Assembly: GCA_903889445.1 (NCBI GenBank)
Contig: CAISXF010000044.1
Location: 1-64,000, forward strand
Reading direction: 5' to 3'
Length of the DNA stretch: 64,000 nt
DNA from: an uncultured Pseudomonadota bacterium
GTDB taxonomy: Bacteria; Pseudomonadota; Gammaproteobacteria; Methylococcales; Methylomonadaceae
The notes under the pieces were generated by a model that worked only from the letters and a program-made list of their open reading frames with translations, was not told the origin of the DNA and made no database searches. Positions 26,978-37,100 of this stretch are shown here, piece by piece; the first letter of the stretch is position 1, and each line of letters starts with the position of its first letter. The position numbers were made by a program, and so were the translations under genes.

Positions 26978-28030
26978 ATGAAAAATCCCTTTAAAATAGC
27001 TTTGCAACGTTGGCGCGAAGTTCCGAAAGTTCAACGTTTTCGTTACACCACGATTTTTATTTCCTGCATTTTGTTTTTAACACCGCTTGCGATTTTGCCG
27101 AAACTCGCGGGAAACAGCGATTTATGTGGGCGTTTGTGTATGCGACGGTTTTATTTGTATTTTCCAAATATGTCGCTCGATGATTTTGCCACGCACGTTT
27201 CAGCGGCAATGATTGGCGTAATTGCATTCGGATTGATTTTATTGACGACATTATTTTTCGGGCGGATTTGGTGCGGTTATTTATGTCCAGTCGGTGGATT
27301 TAGTGAATTAGTCAGCCGCTTATTAAATGACCGTTGGAAAATCGAATACCGTTGGTTGCCGCAATTTCAAATTCGTTACAGCTATTTAGGAACGTATTTA
27401 ATTGTCTTGCCAGCCATTGGCGTGAGTGCGTGTACGTTGTGCAATTTTGTCACCGTGCCACGTTTAGTCGAAGCCATGTCAGGAGGCGCAGGTGGTTTAG
27501 CGTTTATTTTTTCTGCTGTGGGTTTGGTAAATTTATCGTTGCTTTTATTACTCGGATTTTTTTCAAGCAAAGGTCGAGCTTATTGCCAATTCATGTGTCC
27601 AATTGGCGCGATTGATGGCATTGTGAACAGTTTTGGCTCACGTTTTCGCAGTACGCATCGAATCCGCGTCGCAAAAGAACGTTGCACAGGTTGTAATGTT
27701 TGCGCGAGAAACTGTATGTGTGGCGCGATAAAAATGATTGATAAAGTCGCAGTCGTCGAACAATCCTCGTGCATGGATTGTCACGAATGCGTCGATGTTT
27801 GCGATTGGAACGCAATTGAATGGACAACTGCGTCACGTCATAAAGAACCTAAGCGCGTTAAAAAAGGCACAGAAATTTTCCCTGACCCCGATTGGCAAGT
27901 GATTACGTTTAAACCTCGTTTTGAACCCAAAGTCACGCCAGTTCAAACTATTTCATGGGCGCGAGTGATTAACGCGACGATGATTTTAGGATTTTTGACC
28001 GTGTTGACAATTACGGTGGTTGTGCATTGA
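26978..28030 (+). CDS. NapH-type 4Fe-4S membrane protein (putative quinol dehydrogenase)
   Basis: A 350 aa inner-membrane protein. It has several transmembrane helices and the two CX3CP motifs of the NapH/CcoG/NosR group (CGYLCPVGG, CQFMCPIGA), then two ferredoxin-type clusters (CTGCNVCARNC and CMDCHECVDVC). The CMDCH here is part of the second Fe-S motif, not a heme site. Family members pass electrons from the quinol pool to periplasmic multiheme cytochromes. A final helix near the C-terminus would place the tail back in the membrane. In this operon it is the natural entry point of electrons. Confidence 0.85.
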   Translation: MKNPFKIALQRWREVPKVQRFRYTTIFISCILFLTPLAILPKLAGNSDLCGRLCMRRFYLYFPNMSLDDFATHVSAAMIGVIAFGLILLTTLFFGRIWCGYLCPVGGFSELVSRLLNDRWKIEYRWLPQFQIRYSYLGTYLIVLPAIGVSACTLCNFVTVPRLVEAMSGGAGGLAFIFSAVGLVNLSLLLLLGFFSSKGRAYCQFMCPIGAIDGIVNSFGSRFRSTHRIRVAKERCTGCNVCARNCMCGAIKMIDKVAVVEQSSCMDCHECVDVCDWNAIEWTTASRHKEPKRVKKGTEIFPDPDWQVITFKPRFEPKVTPVQTISWARVINATMILGFLTVLTITVVVH

Positions 28031-29319
28031 TGAACCGTTTTAAATTTTTCTTTTTGGCGATATTGCTCATTTTCTGCAATGCCGCATTTGCTGATAAACG
28101 CCAACCTGATCCAGACGGTTGTTTTTCGTGTCACGGTTTGCCCGATTTGAAATATATTGATAAGCAAGGGCAAATTCGTTCGGCTTCGATTTTGAAATCC
28201 GATTATTACGGCTCGTTACATGGTTCGGTTCCGTGCAAAGATTGTCATCGAAAAATCACCGATTATCCTCATGAAGAAAAAGACGGTTTAGTCGATTGTG
28301 GCGAAAGTTGCCACGTCAAAGAACCTTCAAACGGCAAGGCTTTTACCCATAAAGATATTGCGAAAGAGTTTGAAAAATCGGCGCACGGCAAAGGTTTAAC
28401 GAAAGATTTTGCCGCTGGAAATCGCATTCAAGAAGACACAGATTCTGCGTTGCCATCGTGTCGGCGTTGTCACGATAACGCGCCGTATATTGCCGCCGTA
28501 CAAATGGACGCATTCAAAGCCGAATTTTCACACAACGACGCAGAATGCGGAACGTGTCACGAAGGCGAAGCGTGGCGCAACCAATTTAGCGGTCACATTT
28601 TGCGCCGTTACATTGGCAATCATTTGAACAAAAATGTGTCGAATAAAATTTGCATCGATTGTCACGGCAACATCGACAAAATGGCGAAAGTTGAGCAAGA
28701 AAATCCACAAACGAAAGAGAAAAAAGCGGTCAGTTTGGAGTTTATTCATTCAACCGAAAGTTACGACAAAACCTTACACGGGCGATTATTAGCAGATGGA
28801 AATTTACACGGCGCGTCCTGTGTTGAATGCCACGCGCCAACAGGTTTGCATCATGGTATTAAACGCGACGAAGATTCAGAATCGTCGGTGAATGCCGCGC
28901 ATCTTTCGCAAACGTGCGGGCAATCGAATTGTCACAAAGATTATTCCAAAAGCGTGGCGAATAATGGCTTTTTAAATTCAGAAATGCACGGCGTAGCGAC
29001 GCTCGGTTTAGGCGTTGAAACGAAAATTGAAGATGTTTTGAAACCCGATTTTGAATCGTTCAAAAAATTGTCGATTTGGTACAAATTAGCCGCGATTTTA
29101 GGTTTGTTTTCTAGCGTATTTTTCATTGGAAACATTGCGTGGAGTATTTTTGGTGATGATAAAAAATTGAACAAAAATAACAATAATTCGATTTTTGGCG
29201 CGGAGAAATTCCAACGCATTATCATCGGTTCAAAACCGAAAAAGAAAGAATCTTTGTGGACGAAAATCAAACAGCGGTTTGCGAAACCTGTTGCTAAAGA
29301 CGATGATAAGGCACTTTAG
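28030..29319 (+). CDS. Membrane-anchored octaheme c-type cytochrome with two atypical heme motifs
   Basis: A 429 aa exported protein whose ATG (28030) overlaps the NapH-like stop (TGATG). The signal peptide ends NAAFA. Six CXXCH motifs (CFSCH, CKDCH, CRRCH, CGTCH, CIDCH, CVECH) are joined by C-GES-CH and C-GQSN-CH, which have three and four spacer residues. A transmembrane helix near residues 345-365 (LAAILGLFSSVFFIGNIAWS) and a basic cytoplasmic tail anchor it in the inner membrane. A quinol-linked partner of the NapH-like protein is plausible. It is the last cytochrome before the defence island. Confidence 0.87.
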   Translation: MNRFKFFFLAILLIFCNAAFADKRQPDPDGCFSCHGLPDLKYIDKQGQIRSASILKSDYYGSLHGSVPCKDCHRKITDYPHEEKDGLVDCGESCHVKEPSNGKAFTHKDIAKEFEKSAHGKGLTKDFAAGNRIQEDTDSALPSCRRCHDNAPYIAAVQMDAFKAEFSHNDAECGTCHEGEAWRNQFSGHILRRYIGNHLNKNVSNKICIDCHGNIDKMAKVEQENPQTKEKKAVSLEFIHSTESYDKTLHGRLLADGNLHGASCVECHAPTGLHHGIKRDEDSESSVNAAHLSQTCGQSNCHKDYSKSVANNGFLNSEMHGVATLGLGVETKIEDVLKPDFESFKKLSIWYKLAAILGLFSSVFFIGNIAWSIFGDDKKLNKNNNNSIFGAEKFQRIIIGSKPKKKESLWTKIKQRFAKPVAKDDDKAL

Positions 29320-29343
29320 CTTATGCACTTTCAAGGAAAAATA

Positions 29344-32300
29344 ATGCTCAATCTGAACCAACTCCGCCAACACATTCAAGCCGCCAACTTTTCAAATCTT
29401 TTTTTGAATGAATTGGAATGGGATTATACAAATCTAACAAAGCCGATTGTTATTGGTGGTGCAACCTTAACAGCGATTGCTGAAAAACGTGGCTTTCAAA
29501 TTTTTATTTGTGAAATCACCGAATTGCCAACCGTGACGGAACGCAAAACCATCGCTCAAAAAATCGGCTCGCTTTATCACGAACATTTGATTATTTATTT
29601 CAACGCCGACAAACAAATCTGGCAAATCGCCGTTAAAGAACTCAACAAACCGATTCAATATAAAGAAATTGAATATCAAATTTCACGCGCTCCCGATTTG
29701 TTAATTTCAAAATTGCGCGGCATCTTTTTTACGTTTGATGAAGAGGAAAACATCCATTTAATCGATGTCACCGACCGCATCAATAACAGTTTCAACAGCA
29801 ACACCGAAAAAACGACTAAAAAGTTTTACGACCATTTCAAAAAACAACACGCCGCGTTTATGGCATTGATTCAAGGTTTGGAAAATGCCGATAATCAACG
29901 CTGGTATGCGTCGTTAATGTTGAATCGTTTGATGTTCATTTATTTTATTCAGAAAAAAGGCTTTCTCGATAACGACGTAAATTATTTGCGCGTGAAATTA
30001 AATCAGATTCAAAAAGCCCACGGCGATAATCAATTTTATTCATTTTATCGAAACTTTTTACTCGCGTTTTTTCATGACGGTTTGGGCAAAGAACACAAAA
30101 ATAATAAAGAACTCGTCGCGCTTATTGGCAACGTGCCGTATTTAAACGGCGGTTTGTTTGATGTTCATGAACTCGAAAAAGCTAACGCCGATATTCAAAT
30201 TGCCGATTCTGCTTTCACGCAATTGTTTGATTTCTTCGACCAATATCAATGGCATTTGGATAACAGCGCGAATGCCAAAGGCAACGAAATCAATCCCGAC
30301 GTAATCGGTTATATTTTCGAGAAATATATCAACGACCGCGCCGCAATGGGTGCGTATTACACCAAAGAAGACATCACCGAATACATCAGCAAAAACACCA
30401 TCATTCCATTTTTGTTTGACACCGTAAAAACCGAATGCGCCAACGCTTTCAAAGCCAACAGCAGTTTGTGGAATTTGTTGAAACAATCACCCGACCGTTA
30501 CATTTACGATGCCGTTAAAAAAGGCTGTGACGTTTTAGATATTCCTGAAAATATCGCAATCGGCATTGATAACGTCGCGCCAAACTTGTTGGAACGTCGC
30601 AAAAATTGGAATTCTCCAACACCTGAATTATTTGGTTTGCCAACCGAAATTTGGCGCGAAACCATCGCCCGACGTGAACGCTATTTTGAACTCAAAACCA
30701 AATTGGAAAATGGCGAAATAACCGAACTCAACGATTTTATTACCCACAATTTAAACATTCGCCAATTCGCCCAAGACGCTCTCGAATTCTACGAAGGCTC
30801 GGATTTTGTCGAAGCGTTTTATAACGCCATCGTCAACATTACCGTTCTCGACCCAACCTGCGGAAGTGGCGCGTTCTTATTCGCCGCACTCAACATTTTA
30901 GAACCACTTTACGAAACCTGCATCAAACGAATGCGCGAATTTATCGACCACGCGCCACTCAATCGATTCGCCAATTTTCGTTTGGTTATTGCCGACATCG
31001 ACAAACATCAACATCCCACTTATTGGATTTACAAAAAAATTATTCTCAATAATCTTTACGGCGTGGACATCATGCCCGAAGCCGTTGAAATCGCTAAATT
31101 ACGCCTGTTTTTGAAACTCGCGGCAATGGCAGAAGCCAATTATGACAAACCCAATCTCGGTTTAGAACCACTGCCCGATATTGATTTTAATATCCGTTGC
31201 GGCAATACGCTCATCGGTTACACCACCCATCAACAAATCAAAACCGCCATCGAATGCGACATTAACGGGCAAGTGAAAATGGTGGTCGATGATTCGATGG
31301 TTTTAATCGACGGCATGATTGAAGAATTACAAGGCGTTTTGCGCGGCTATAAAGCAAATCAATTGCTCAATAATTCCGTCGGATTGCACGCCGATAAACA
31401 AAACATTAAAGACCGTTTGGCGGAAATCAAAGAATCGTTAGATTTCTTTTTGGCGCGTGATTATGGCATCGATAACGAAAAATTCGCCGCCTGGAAATCG
31501 TCGCATCAACCGTTTCATTGGTTCACCGAATTCTTTCATATCATCAATAACGGCGGCTTCGATGTCATTATTGGCAATCCACCTTATGTCGAATACTCGA
31601 AAGTGAAAGGCGATTATCTGATTAAAAATTATGAAACCGAAAGCTGTGGGAATTTGTATGGTTTTGTTATGGAATTGAGCTACCGAGTTCTAAACAAAAA
31701 AGGTTTGTTTGGAATGATTATTCCAATCAGCGCATTTTCAAATAAAAGCATGGAAACGTTACAACAGTTTTTAAAAAATGTTCCATTGTCATTTATTTCA
31801 AATTTTCATCAACGTCCAGCCGCTCTTTTTGACGGGGTTTTACAACGATTATCGATATTCATCGGCTACAAAGAACATGAAACAAAATCAGCTTTATCAA
31901 CGCCAGTTTTCCGATGGAAATCAGAAACGCGGAATTTTTTGTTTTCGAGTATTTTTTATGTGGAATCAGAACAACGACAAAATAATTCGTTAAAAATAGG
32001 TTCAAGTATCGAAGTTCAGATATTAGAAAAGTATTTGAATCACAAACCGATTAGCGATTTAACTGAAAACAAAAAAATGGTTAGCGAAAACAAAATTTAT
32101 TACAGAACAGCAGGCGGCGGTTATTGGGTTACGATTTTAAACAGCTCTTTTGATACAACTTCGTTAAGCAATAAAGGTGCAGCATTTCAAAGTAAATGCG
32201 ATGCAAAAGTTATATCGGCGGTGTTAAATTCAAACTTTTTTTGGTGGTATTACACAATCAATTTCGACCAGTTTAATTTTAAAGATTACATGATTTTTGG

Positions 32301-32580
32301 CTTTCAATTTAATTACCCGACGGATAAAGAACTTATTGAAAAATTGAGTAATTTATCAAACCAACTGGAAACAGAATTGTTAAAAAATTCGACTCGCTAC
32401 GTTATAAACAGTAAAACGCGAGGAAGCAATGAAACGATAACGTACAACAAATTTCTGTCTAAAAACACGATGGACGAAATAGACAAAGTGCTTGCCGCGC
32501 ATTATGGCTTTACCGATGAAGAGCTGGATTTTATTATCAATTACGATATTAAATATCGCATGGGCAAAGAATTGGATTGA
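29344..32580 (+). CDS. Eco57I-like N6-adenine DNA methyltransferase (type IIG/DISARM-like)
   Basis: A 1078 aa protein. The AdoMet motif I is DPTCGSGAFLFAAL near residue 503 and the catalytic motif IV is GNPPYVEYSK near 745, the arrangement of gamma-class N6-adenine methylases of the Eco57I/type IIG group. The N-terminal third is an unassigned alpha/beta region without an obvious PD-(D/E)XK site. The last third resembles a TaqI-like target-recognition domain. An AAGGA site favours the ATG at 29344 over one at 29323. It starts 24 bases after the cytochrome stop. With the PLD-SNF2 helicase downstream it probably forms a restriction or defence module. Confidence 0.82.
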   Translation: MLNLNQLRQHIQAANFSNLFLNELEWDYTNLTKPIVIGGATLTAIAEKRGFQIFICEITELPTVTERKTIAQKIGSLYHEHLIIYFNADKQIWQIAVKELNKPIQYKEIEYQISRAPDLLISKLRGIFFTFDEEENIHLIDVTDRINNSFNSNTEKTTKKFYDHFKKQHAAFMALIQGLENADNQRWYASLMLNRLMFIYFIQKKGFLDNDVNYLRVKLNQIQKAHGDNQFYSFYRNFLLAFFHDGLGKEHKNNKELVALIGNVPYLNGGLFDVHELEKANADIQIADSAFTQLFDFFDQYQWHLDNSANAKGNEINPDVIGYIFEKYINDRAAMGAYYTKEDITEYISKNTIIPFLFDTVKTECANAFKANSSLWNLLKQSPDRYIYDAVKKGCDVLDIPENIAIGIDNVAPNLLERRKNWNSPTPELFGLPTEIWRETIARRERYFELKTKLENGEITELNDFITHNLNIRQFAQDALEFYEGSDFVEAFYNAIVNITVLDPTCGSGAFLFAALNILEPLYETCIKRMREFIDHAPLNRFANFRLVIADIDKHQHPTYWIYKKIILNNLYGVDIMPEAVEIAKLRLFLKLAAMAEANYDKPNLGLEPLPDIDFNIRCGNTLIGYTTHQQIKTAIECDINGQVKMVVDDSMVLIDGMIEELQGVLRGYKANQLLNNSVGLHADKQNIKDRLAEIKESLDFFLARDYGIDNEKFAAWKSSHQPFHWFTEFFHIINNGGFDVIIGNPPYVEYSKVKGDYLIKNYETESCGNLYGFVMELSYRVLNKKGLFGMIIPISAFSNKSMETLQQFLKNVPLSFISNFHQRPAALFDGVLQRLSIFIGYKEHETKSALSTPVFRWKSETRNFLFSSIFYVESEQRQNNSLKIGSSIEVQILEKYLNHKPISDLTENKKMVSENKIYYRTAGGGYWVTILNSSFDTTSLSNKGAAFQSKCDAKVISAVLNSNFFWWYYTINFDQFNFKDYMIFGFQFNYPTDKELIEKLSNLSNQLETELLKNSTRYVINSKTRGSNETITYNKFLSKNTMDEIDKVLAAHYGFTDEELDFIINYDIKYRMGKELD

Positions 32581-32582
32581 AT

Positions 32583-32704
32583 GTAGGGGCGTGGGTTTAT
32601 CCCCGCCCTCATTACGGCATTTTATCAATTGCAAATTATCAATTATCAATTGCAAACATCCCGTAATCAGGGCGACAGGGCGACCACAAGGGTACGCCCG
32701 TACC
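32583..32704. repeat. Paired-hairpin REP-like element, copy 3, at the 5' side of the transposase
   Basis: The outer ends are GTAGGGGCG and CGCCCGTAC. The left hairpin is GGGGCG-TGGGTTTAT-CCCCGCC and the right one is GGGCGACC-acaag-GGTACGCCC. The middle contains TCAATTGCAAATTATCAATT-type AT repeats and a CATTACGG/CCGTAAT pair. Directly after it AAATATG is repeated tandemly. Confidence 0.7.
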
Positions 32705-32747
32705 AAATATGAAATATGAAATATGAAATATGTGAAATCGGAAAATT

Positions 32748-33416
32748 ATGACCTACAACCCAGACATCCATCATCGCCGTTCGATTCGCCTGAAAGGATA
32801 CGATTATTCGCAGGCAGGATTATATTTTGTGACGATTTGCACGCATTACAGTTTGCCGTTATTTGGCGAAATTATTAAAGGTGAAATGATTTTGAATGCG
32901 GCGGGAATGATGATTCAAAATCAGTGGCGTGAAATAAATCAGCGTTTTTTGTCAGTTGTTTTGCATGAAAGTATCGTGATGCCGAATCATTTTCACGCGA
33001 TTATTGAATTGGTAGGGGCAAACCCTTGTGGTTGCCCTGCTTCTGATAACGAAACAAACGAAATGAGTGAAATTTTTGCTGATAAAACGGCAGAATTCGT
33101 TGATAAAAGGGCAGAATTTATTGATAAAAGGGCAGGGACAAGCCCCGCCCCTACGATTGGTGATATTGTTGGTGCGTTTAAATCATTAACAACAAATGAA
33201 TACATCAAAAACGTAAGACAAAACAATTGGCAATCTTTTGAGAAAAGAATTTGGCTCCGTAATTACCACGAACACATTATTCGGGATGAGAATTCGTATG
33301 TAAAAATTTCAAATTATGTTCAAACAAATCCGCAAAAATGGCAGGAAGATTGTTTTTTTGAGGACGTGAAAGTGGCGGCGATGTTGGAGTTTAGGAAGTT
33401 AGCGTTGTGCGTTTAA
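32748..33416 (+). CDS. REP-associated tyrosine transposase (Y1/TnpA-REP, RAYT)
   Basis: A 222 aa HUH endonuclease of the Y1 family. The start RRSIRLKGYDYSQAGLYFVTICT is diagnostic. The metal-binding HUH is in VMPNHFHAIIEL, and the catalytic Tyr lies in a helix near the end (RIWLRNYHEHIIRDENSYVK). RAYTs process single-stranded REP hairpins and spread them. The centre of this copy (about residues 89-135) is encoded by a REP-like element plus a 21-base tandem repeat, which lengthens the loop between HUH and Tyr; activity is uncertain. The next gene starts inside its 3' end. Confidence 0.88.
   Translation: MTYNPDIHHRRSIRLKGYDYSQAGLYFVTICTHYSLPLFGEIIKGEMILNAAGMMIQNQWREINQRFLSVVLHESIVMPNHFHAIIELVGANPCGCPASDNETNEMSEIFADKTAEFVDKRAEFIDKRAGTSPAPTIGDIVGAFKSLTTNEYIKNVRQNNWQSFEKRIWLRNYHEHIIRDENSYVKISNYVQTNPQKWQEDCFFEDVKVAAMLEFRKLALCV
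33012..33154. repeat. Paired-hairpin REP-like element, copy 4, inside the transposase gene
   Basis: The ends are perfect inverted GTAGGGGC and GCCCCTAC. The left hairpin is GGGGCAAACC-cttgt-GGTTGCCCT, and the right arm is GGGCAGGGACAAGCCCCGCCC. It lies in frame within the coding sequence. Confidence 0.75.
33081..33138 (+). repeat. 21-base tandem repeat, nearly three copies
   Basis: Units GATAAAACGGCAGAATTCGTT, GATAAAAGGGCAGAATTTATT and a partial GATAAAAGGGCAGG encode DKTAEFV/DKRAEFI/DKRAG. It lies between the two hairpins of REP-like copy 4. Confidence 0.75.
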
Positions 33417-33712
33417 CACCATTTCAACAACAAACGATTCACCAAAATGCGTGCCGTTATTTTGGTGAATTGACGCAGGTTTGGTTATTTGGTTCGCGGG
33501 TTGACGATGATAAACGAGGCGGTGATATTGACCTTTATATTGAACCTGAAAATCAAGAAATCGCGGCATTAGCGTTGGCAAAATTGCACTTTTTACGCGC
33601 GTTGCATTCGGCGTTGGGTGAACAAAAAATCGACGTGGTTTTACGTCCAAAAACTGCAAAAGCGTTACCCATTTATGAAATCGCCAAAGAAACAGGAATC
33701 GAACTGAAATGA
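33407..33712 (+). CDS. MntA-like nucleotidyltransferase antitoxin
   Basis: A 101 aa minimal nucleotidyltransferase. The core LFGSRVDDDKRGGDIDLYIEP holds the GS and the D-x-D metal ligands, and a third Asp is in KIDVVLRP. In MntA/HepT pairs the nucleotidyltransferase AMPylates or otherwise neutralises the HEPN toxin. The start is a GTG at 33407 overlapping the transposase stop by 10 bases; no ATG fits the fold. Its stop overlaps the next gene (ATGA). Confidence 0.85.
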   Translation: MRLTPFQQQTIHQNACRYFGELTQVWLFGSRVDDDKRGGDIDLYIEPENQEIAALALAKLHFLRALHSALGEQKIDVVLRPKTAKALPIYEIAKETGIELK

Positions 33713-34167
33713 ATCAACCGATAATTGAAATTTTAAAAATCTGTGACCGTCACGCCGACCGATTAAATTGGGCGATGACGGAATTACAACCGCATTTTCC
33801 ATTATCAGCCACGAGTTTGGGGGATTTAACGGATTTAGAAATCGCGGTTTTAGACCAATTTTCAACGCGCTTTGGCAAATTACAAGACGCGATGGGCGCA
33901 AAATTATTTCCTGTGATTTTGGAATTAACGAAAGAACAAGGCGAACTCAAAGCCTTTATCGACAAATTAAATCGGCTTGAAAAAATTGGCGCGATTGAAT
34001 CGGCGGACGATTGGTTACTTTTGCGCGAAGTTCGGAATGCGTTTTCACACGATTACCCCGACGATTTGGAATTGCAGGCGAGCGTTTTAAATCAGGCGTA
34101 TCAATTAGCGCGTGATTTGCTGACGGTTTTTGAAGGTGTAAAAACCTTTGCGGCGACTTATTTGTAA
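33709..34167 (+). CDS. HepT-like HEPN toxin (putative RNase)
   Basis: A 152 aa all-helical protein with the HEPN active-site motif R-x4-H-x-Y in LLREVRNAFSHDYPDD near residue 110. HEPN proteins paired with MNT nucleotidyltransferases are RNases of the HepT type. The overlap with the antitoxin gene and the antitoxin-first order fit the family. It is followed 2 bases later by the helicase gene, so the pair is embedded inside the defence module rather than standing alone. Confidence 0.8.
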   Translation: MNQPIIEILKICDRHADRLNWAMTELQPHFPLSATSLGDLTDLEIAVLDQFSTRFGKLQDAMGAKLFPVILELTKEQGELKAFIDKLNRLEKIGAIESADDWLLLREVRNAFSHDYPDDLELQASVLNQAYQLARDLLTVFEGVKTFAATYL

Positions 34168-34169
34168 TT

Positions 34170-37100
34170 ATGCCCACAATTTACGATAACATCGAAAACG
34201 TCCTCGGTGACGAACTCAAAAATGCTTTTGAAACGGCGTATAAAGCCGATTTGTGCGTGGGTTATTTTAATTTGCGCGGTTGGACGACGTTTGCAAAAGA
34301 TGTAGATAATTTTGCAGGCGGTGACGACGCGCAATGTCGCTTGATTATTGGCATGCAGCCAACGCCGCAACAGCTTATCAAACACCGTTACGCCAAAAAT
34401 CCCCCGTCGTTAATGGATAATCAAACCGCGCACGGTTTGAAACGTGAATTGGCGGAAGATTTTCGCACGCAATTAACGGTTGGTTTTCCCAAAAATACGG
34501 ACGAAACGACGTTAAAACAACTCGCTGAACAATTACGCGCAAACAAATTAAAAATCCGATTATTCGTGGCGCATCCGTTGCACGCGAAATTATATTTGAT
34601 TCATCGACACGACAAATTTAGTCCGATTTTGAGTTATTTAGGTTCAAGTAATTTGACGTTTTCAGGCTTGAGCGCACAAGGTGAATTAAACGTTGATATT
34701 CCCGATAAAGATGCGGCGACTAAATTGGTTGATTGGTTTGAAGCGCGTTGGAATGCGCGGTTTTGTTTGGACATTAGCCAAGAGCTAATCGACATCATCG
34801 ACGAAAGTTGGGCGATGCCAAAATTGCCGTATTACATTTATTTGAAAATGGTCTATCACTTATCAAGCGAAGTCCGCGAAGGTTTTAGTGAGTTCAAAAT
34901 CCCCTATATTTTTCAAAAAGAATTGCTCGCATTTCAAGCCGAAGCCGTGAAAATCGCCGCGCATTATGTGACCAAACGAAAAGGCGTGTTAATCGGCGAC
35001 GTGGTGGGATTAGGCAAAACGATGACGGCGACGGCGTTAATCAAATTATTCGATGAAGATTTTGGGTTTGAAACGCTGATTTTATGCCCGAAAAACTTAA
35101 CGCAAATGTGGGAAGATTACGCGCATCGTTACGGGATTAGCCGCGTGAAAGTGTTATCGCAAAGTCGCGCCATCAAAGAATTGCCGAATTTGCGTCGTTA
35201 CCGTTTAGTCGTAATTGACGAAAGCCACAATCTTCGCAACCGCGACGGCAAAATTTACAAAGCGATTGCCGATTACATTCACCGCAACCACAGCAAAGTC
35301 GTGTTACTTTCGGCAACGCCTTATAACAAATCTTACGCAGATTTGTCGGGACAATTGGCGTTGTTTATCGATGACGAAGAGGATTTAGGCGTTTCGCCCG
35401 AAACCTATATTCGTGAAATGGGCGGACACGATGAATTTAAATCGCGGTTTCAAACCTCGCCGCGTGCATTATCGGCGTTTAATAAAAGCCCACACGCGGA
35501 TGATTGGCGCGAATTGATGCGGCTATTTTTGGTACGTCGAACGCGCGGCTTTATCAAAAAACATTATTCGATTTTTGATGACGAAAAACAGCGTTATTAC
35601 CTCGAATTCTCGAATGGCACGCGCAATTACTTTCCTAATCGCATCGCAAAAAAAGTCGAATATCCGTTCAATGAACACGATAAAAATGACCCTTACGCGC
35701 AACTGTATTCGGAAACGATTGTTGAAATTATCGACCAACTAAATTTGCCGCGTTACGGTTTATTGGATGATTTGAACGCGAATTTGAAAACGCCCGCAAC
35801 CGTTGCCGAACAAGGCGTGATTGAAAATTTAACACGCGCAGGAAAACGTTTGAAAGGCTTTGCGCGAACCAATTTATTCAAGCGTTTGGAAAGTGGTGGC
35901 GAAGCGTTTTTATTGTCGATTTATCGTCATATTATGCGAAACGCTTTGTTTAGTTACGCACTGAAAAATGAATTTGAAATCCCAATTGGACAACAAGAAA
36001 GTGCGTTGCTCGACAGTTTTATTACCGACGAAACGGATTTAGAAAGCGGTGATTTTGAGATTACCTTTCATTCTGACCTCGAAAAATACGAATCGGATGC
36101 CGCGATAATTTATGAACAAATCAAAACGACGCAATTTAAAAAGTTTGATTGGTTGCGAAGCGATTTATTTAACGAAAATTTGGCTTTAAAACTCACTGCC
36201 GACAGCGAAGCGTTGAATTACATTTTGCAAAAAGTGCCGCAATGGCTGCCTGAAAATGACCGTAAATTACAAGCGTTGCGCGAGTTAATCGCCGTCACAC
36301 ATTCGGACGAAAAGATTTTGATTTTTACTCAATTCGCTGACACCGCAGATTATTTGGAACGTTATTTTAAAAAATTAGGTGTGCGTGAATTGGCGGGCGT
36401 GACGGGTAAAAACAAAAATCCGACTGAAATTGCGTGCCGTTTTAGCCCAAAAAGTAATCAACACAAAATCAAACCCGAAGACGAATTGCGAATTTTAATC
36501 ACGACCGACGTGTTGAGCGAAGGGCAGAATTTGCAAGACGCGCATATTGTGGTGAATTACGATTTGCCGTGGGCGATTATTCGGCTGATTCAACGTGCGG
36601 GGCGGGTTGACCGCATCGGGCAAAAAGCAGAAACGATTTTGTGTTATTCGTTTCTGCCCGAAGAAGGCGTTGAAAAAATTATCAAACTTCGCACGCGCCT
36701 CATGCAACGCATTGAGCAAAATGCCGATGTCGTGGGTTCTGACGAACAATTTTTTGATGGCGACCCCGTGAGCCTTCACGATTTTTACAGCGAAAAAAAT
36801 AACATTTTCGACGAATACGAAGACGAAGAAATCGATTTGCCGTCATTCGCTCAACAAATTTGGAATGACGCGATTGCCGCGAATCCAAAGTTAAAAACGA
36901 TTATTCCGAATTTGCCGAACGTGGTTTATAGCGCGAAATCGGCGACTGAAAAACAGAAAACGGGCGTGATTGTCTATGCGAAAACCGCGAATGATAACGA
37001 CCTTTTAACGTGGTTGAACGATAACGGCGACATTATTACGCAATCACAATTTGCAATTTTAAATGCGGCGGCATGTTCAATCGATACGCCGCGTGCGCCC

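Noticed and set aside
27772-27789. CMDCH in the NapH-like protein as a heme site
   Set aside because: It is part of the second ferredoxin motif (CxxCxxCxxxC) and lies on the cytoplasmic side by family topology.
33081-33138. A CRISPR array
   Set aside because: The 21-base units are directly joined without spacers and are translated in frame.
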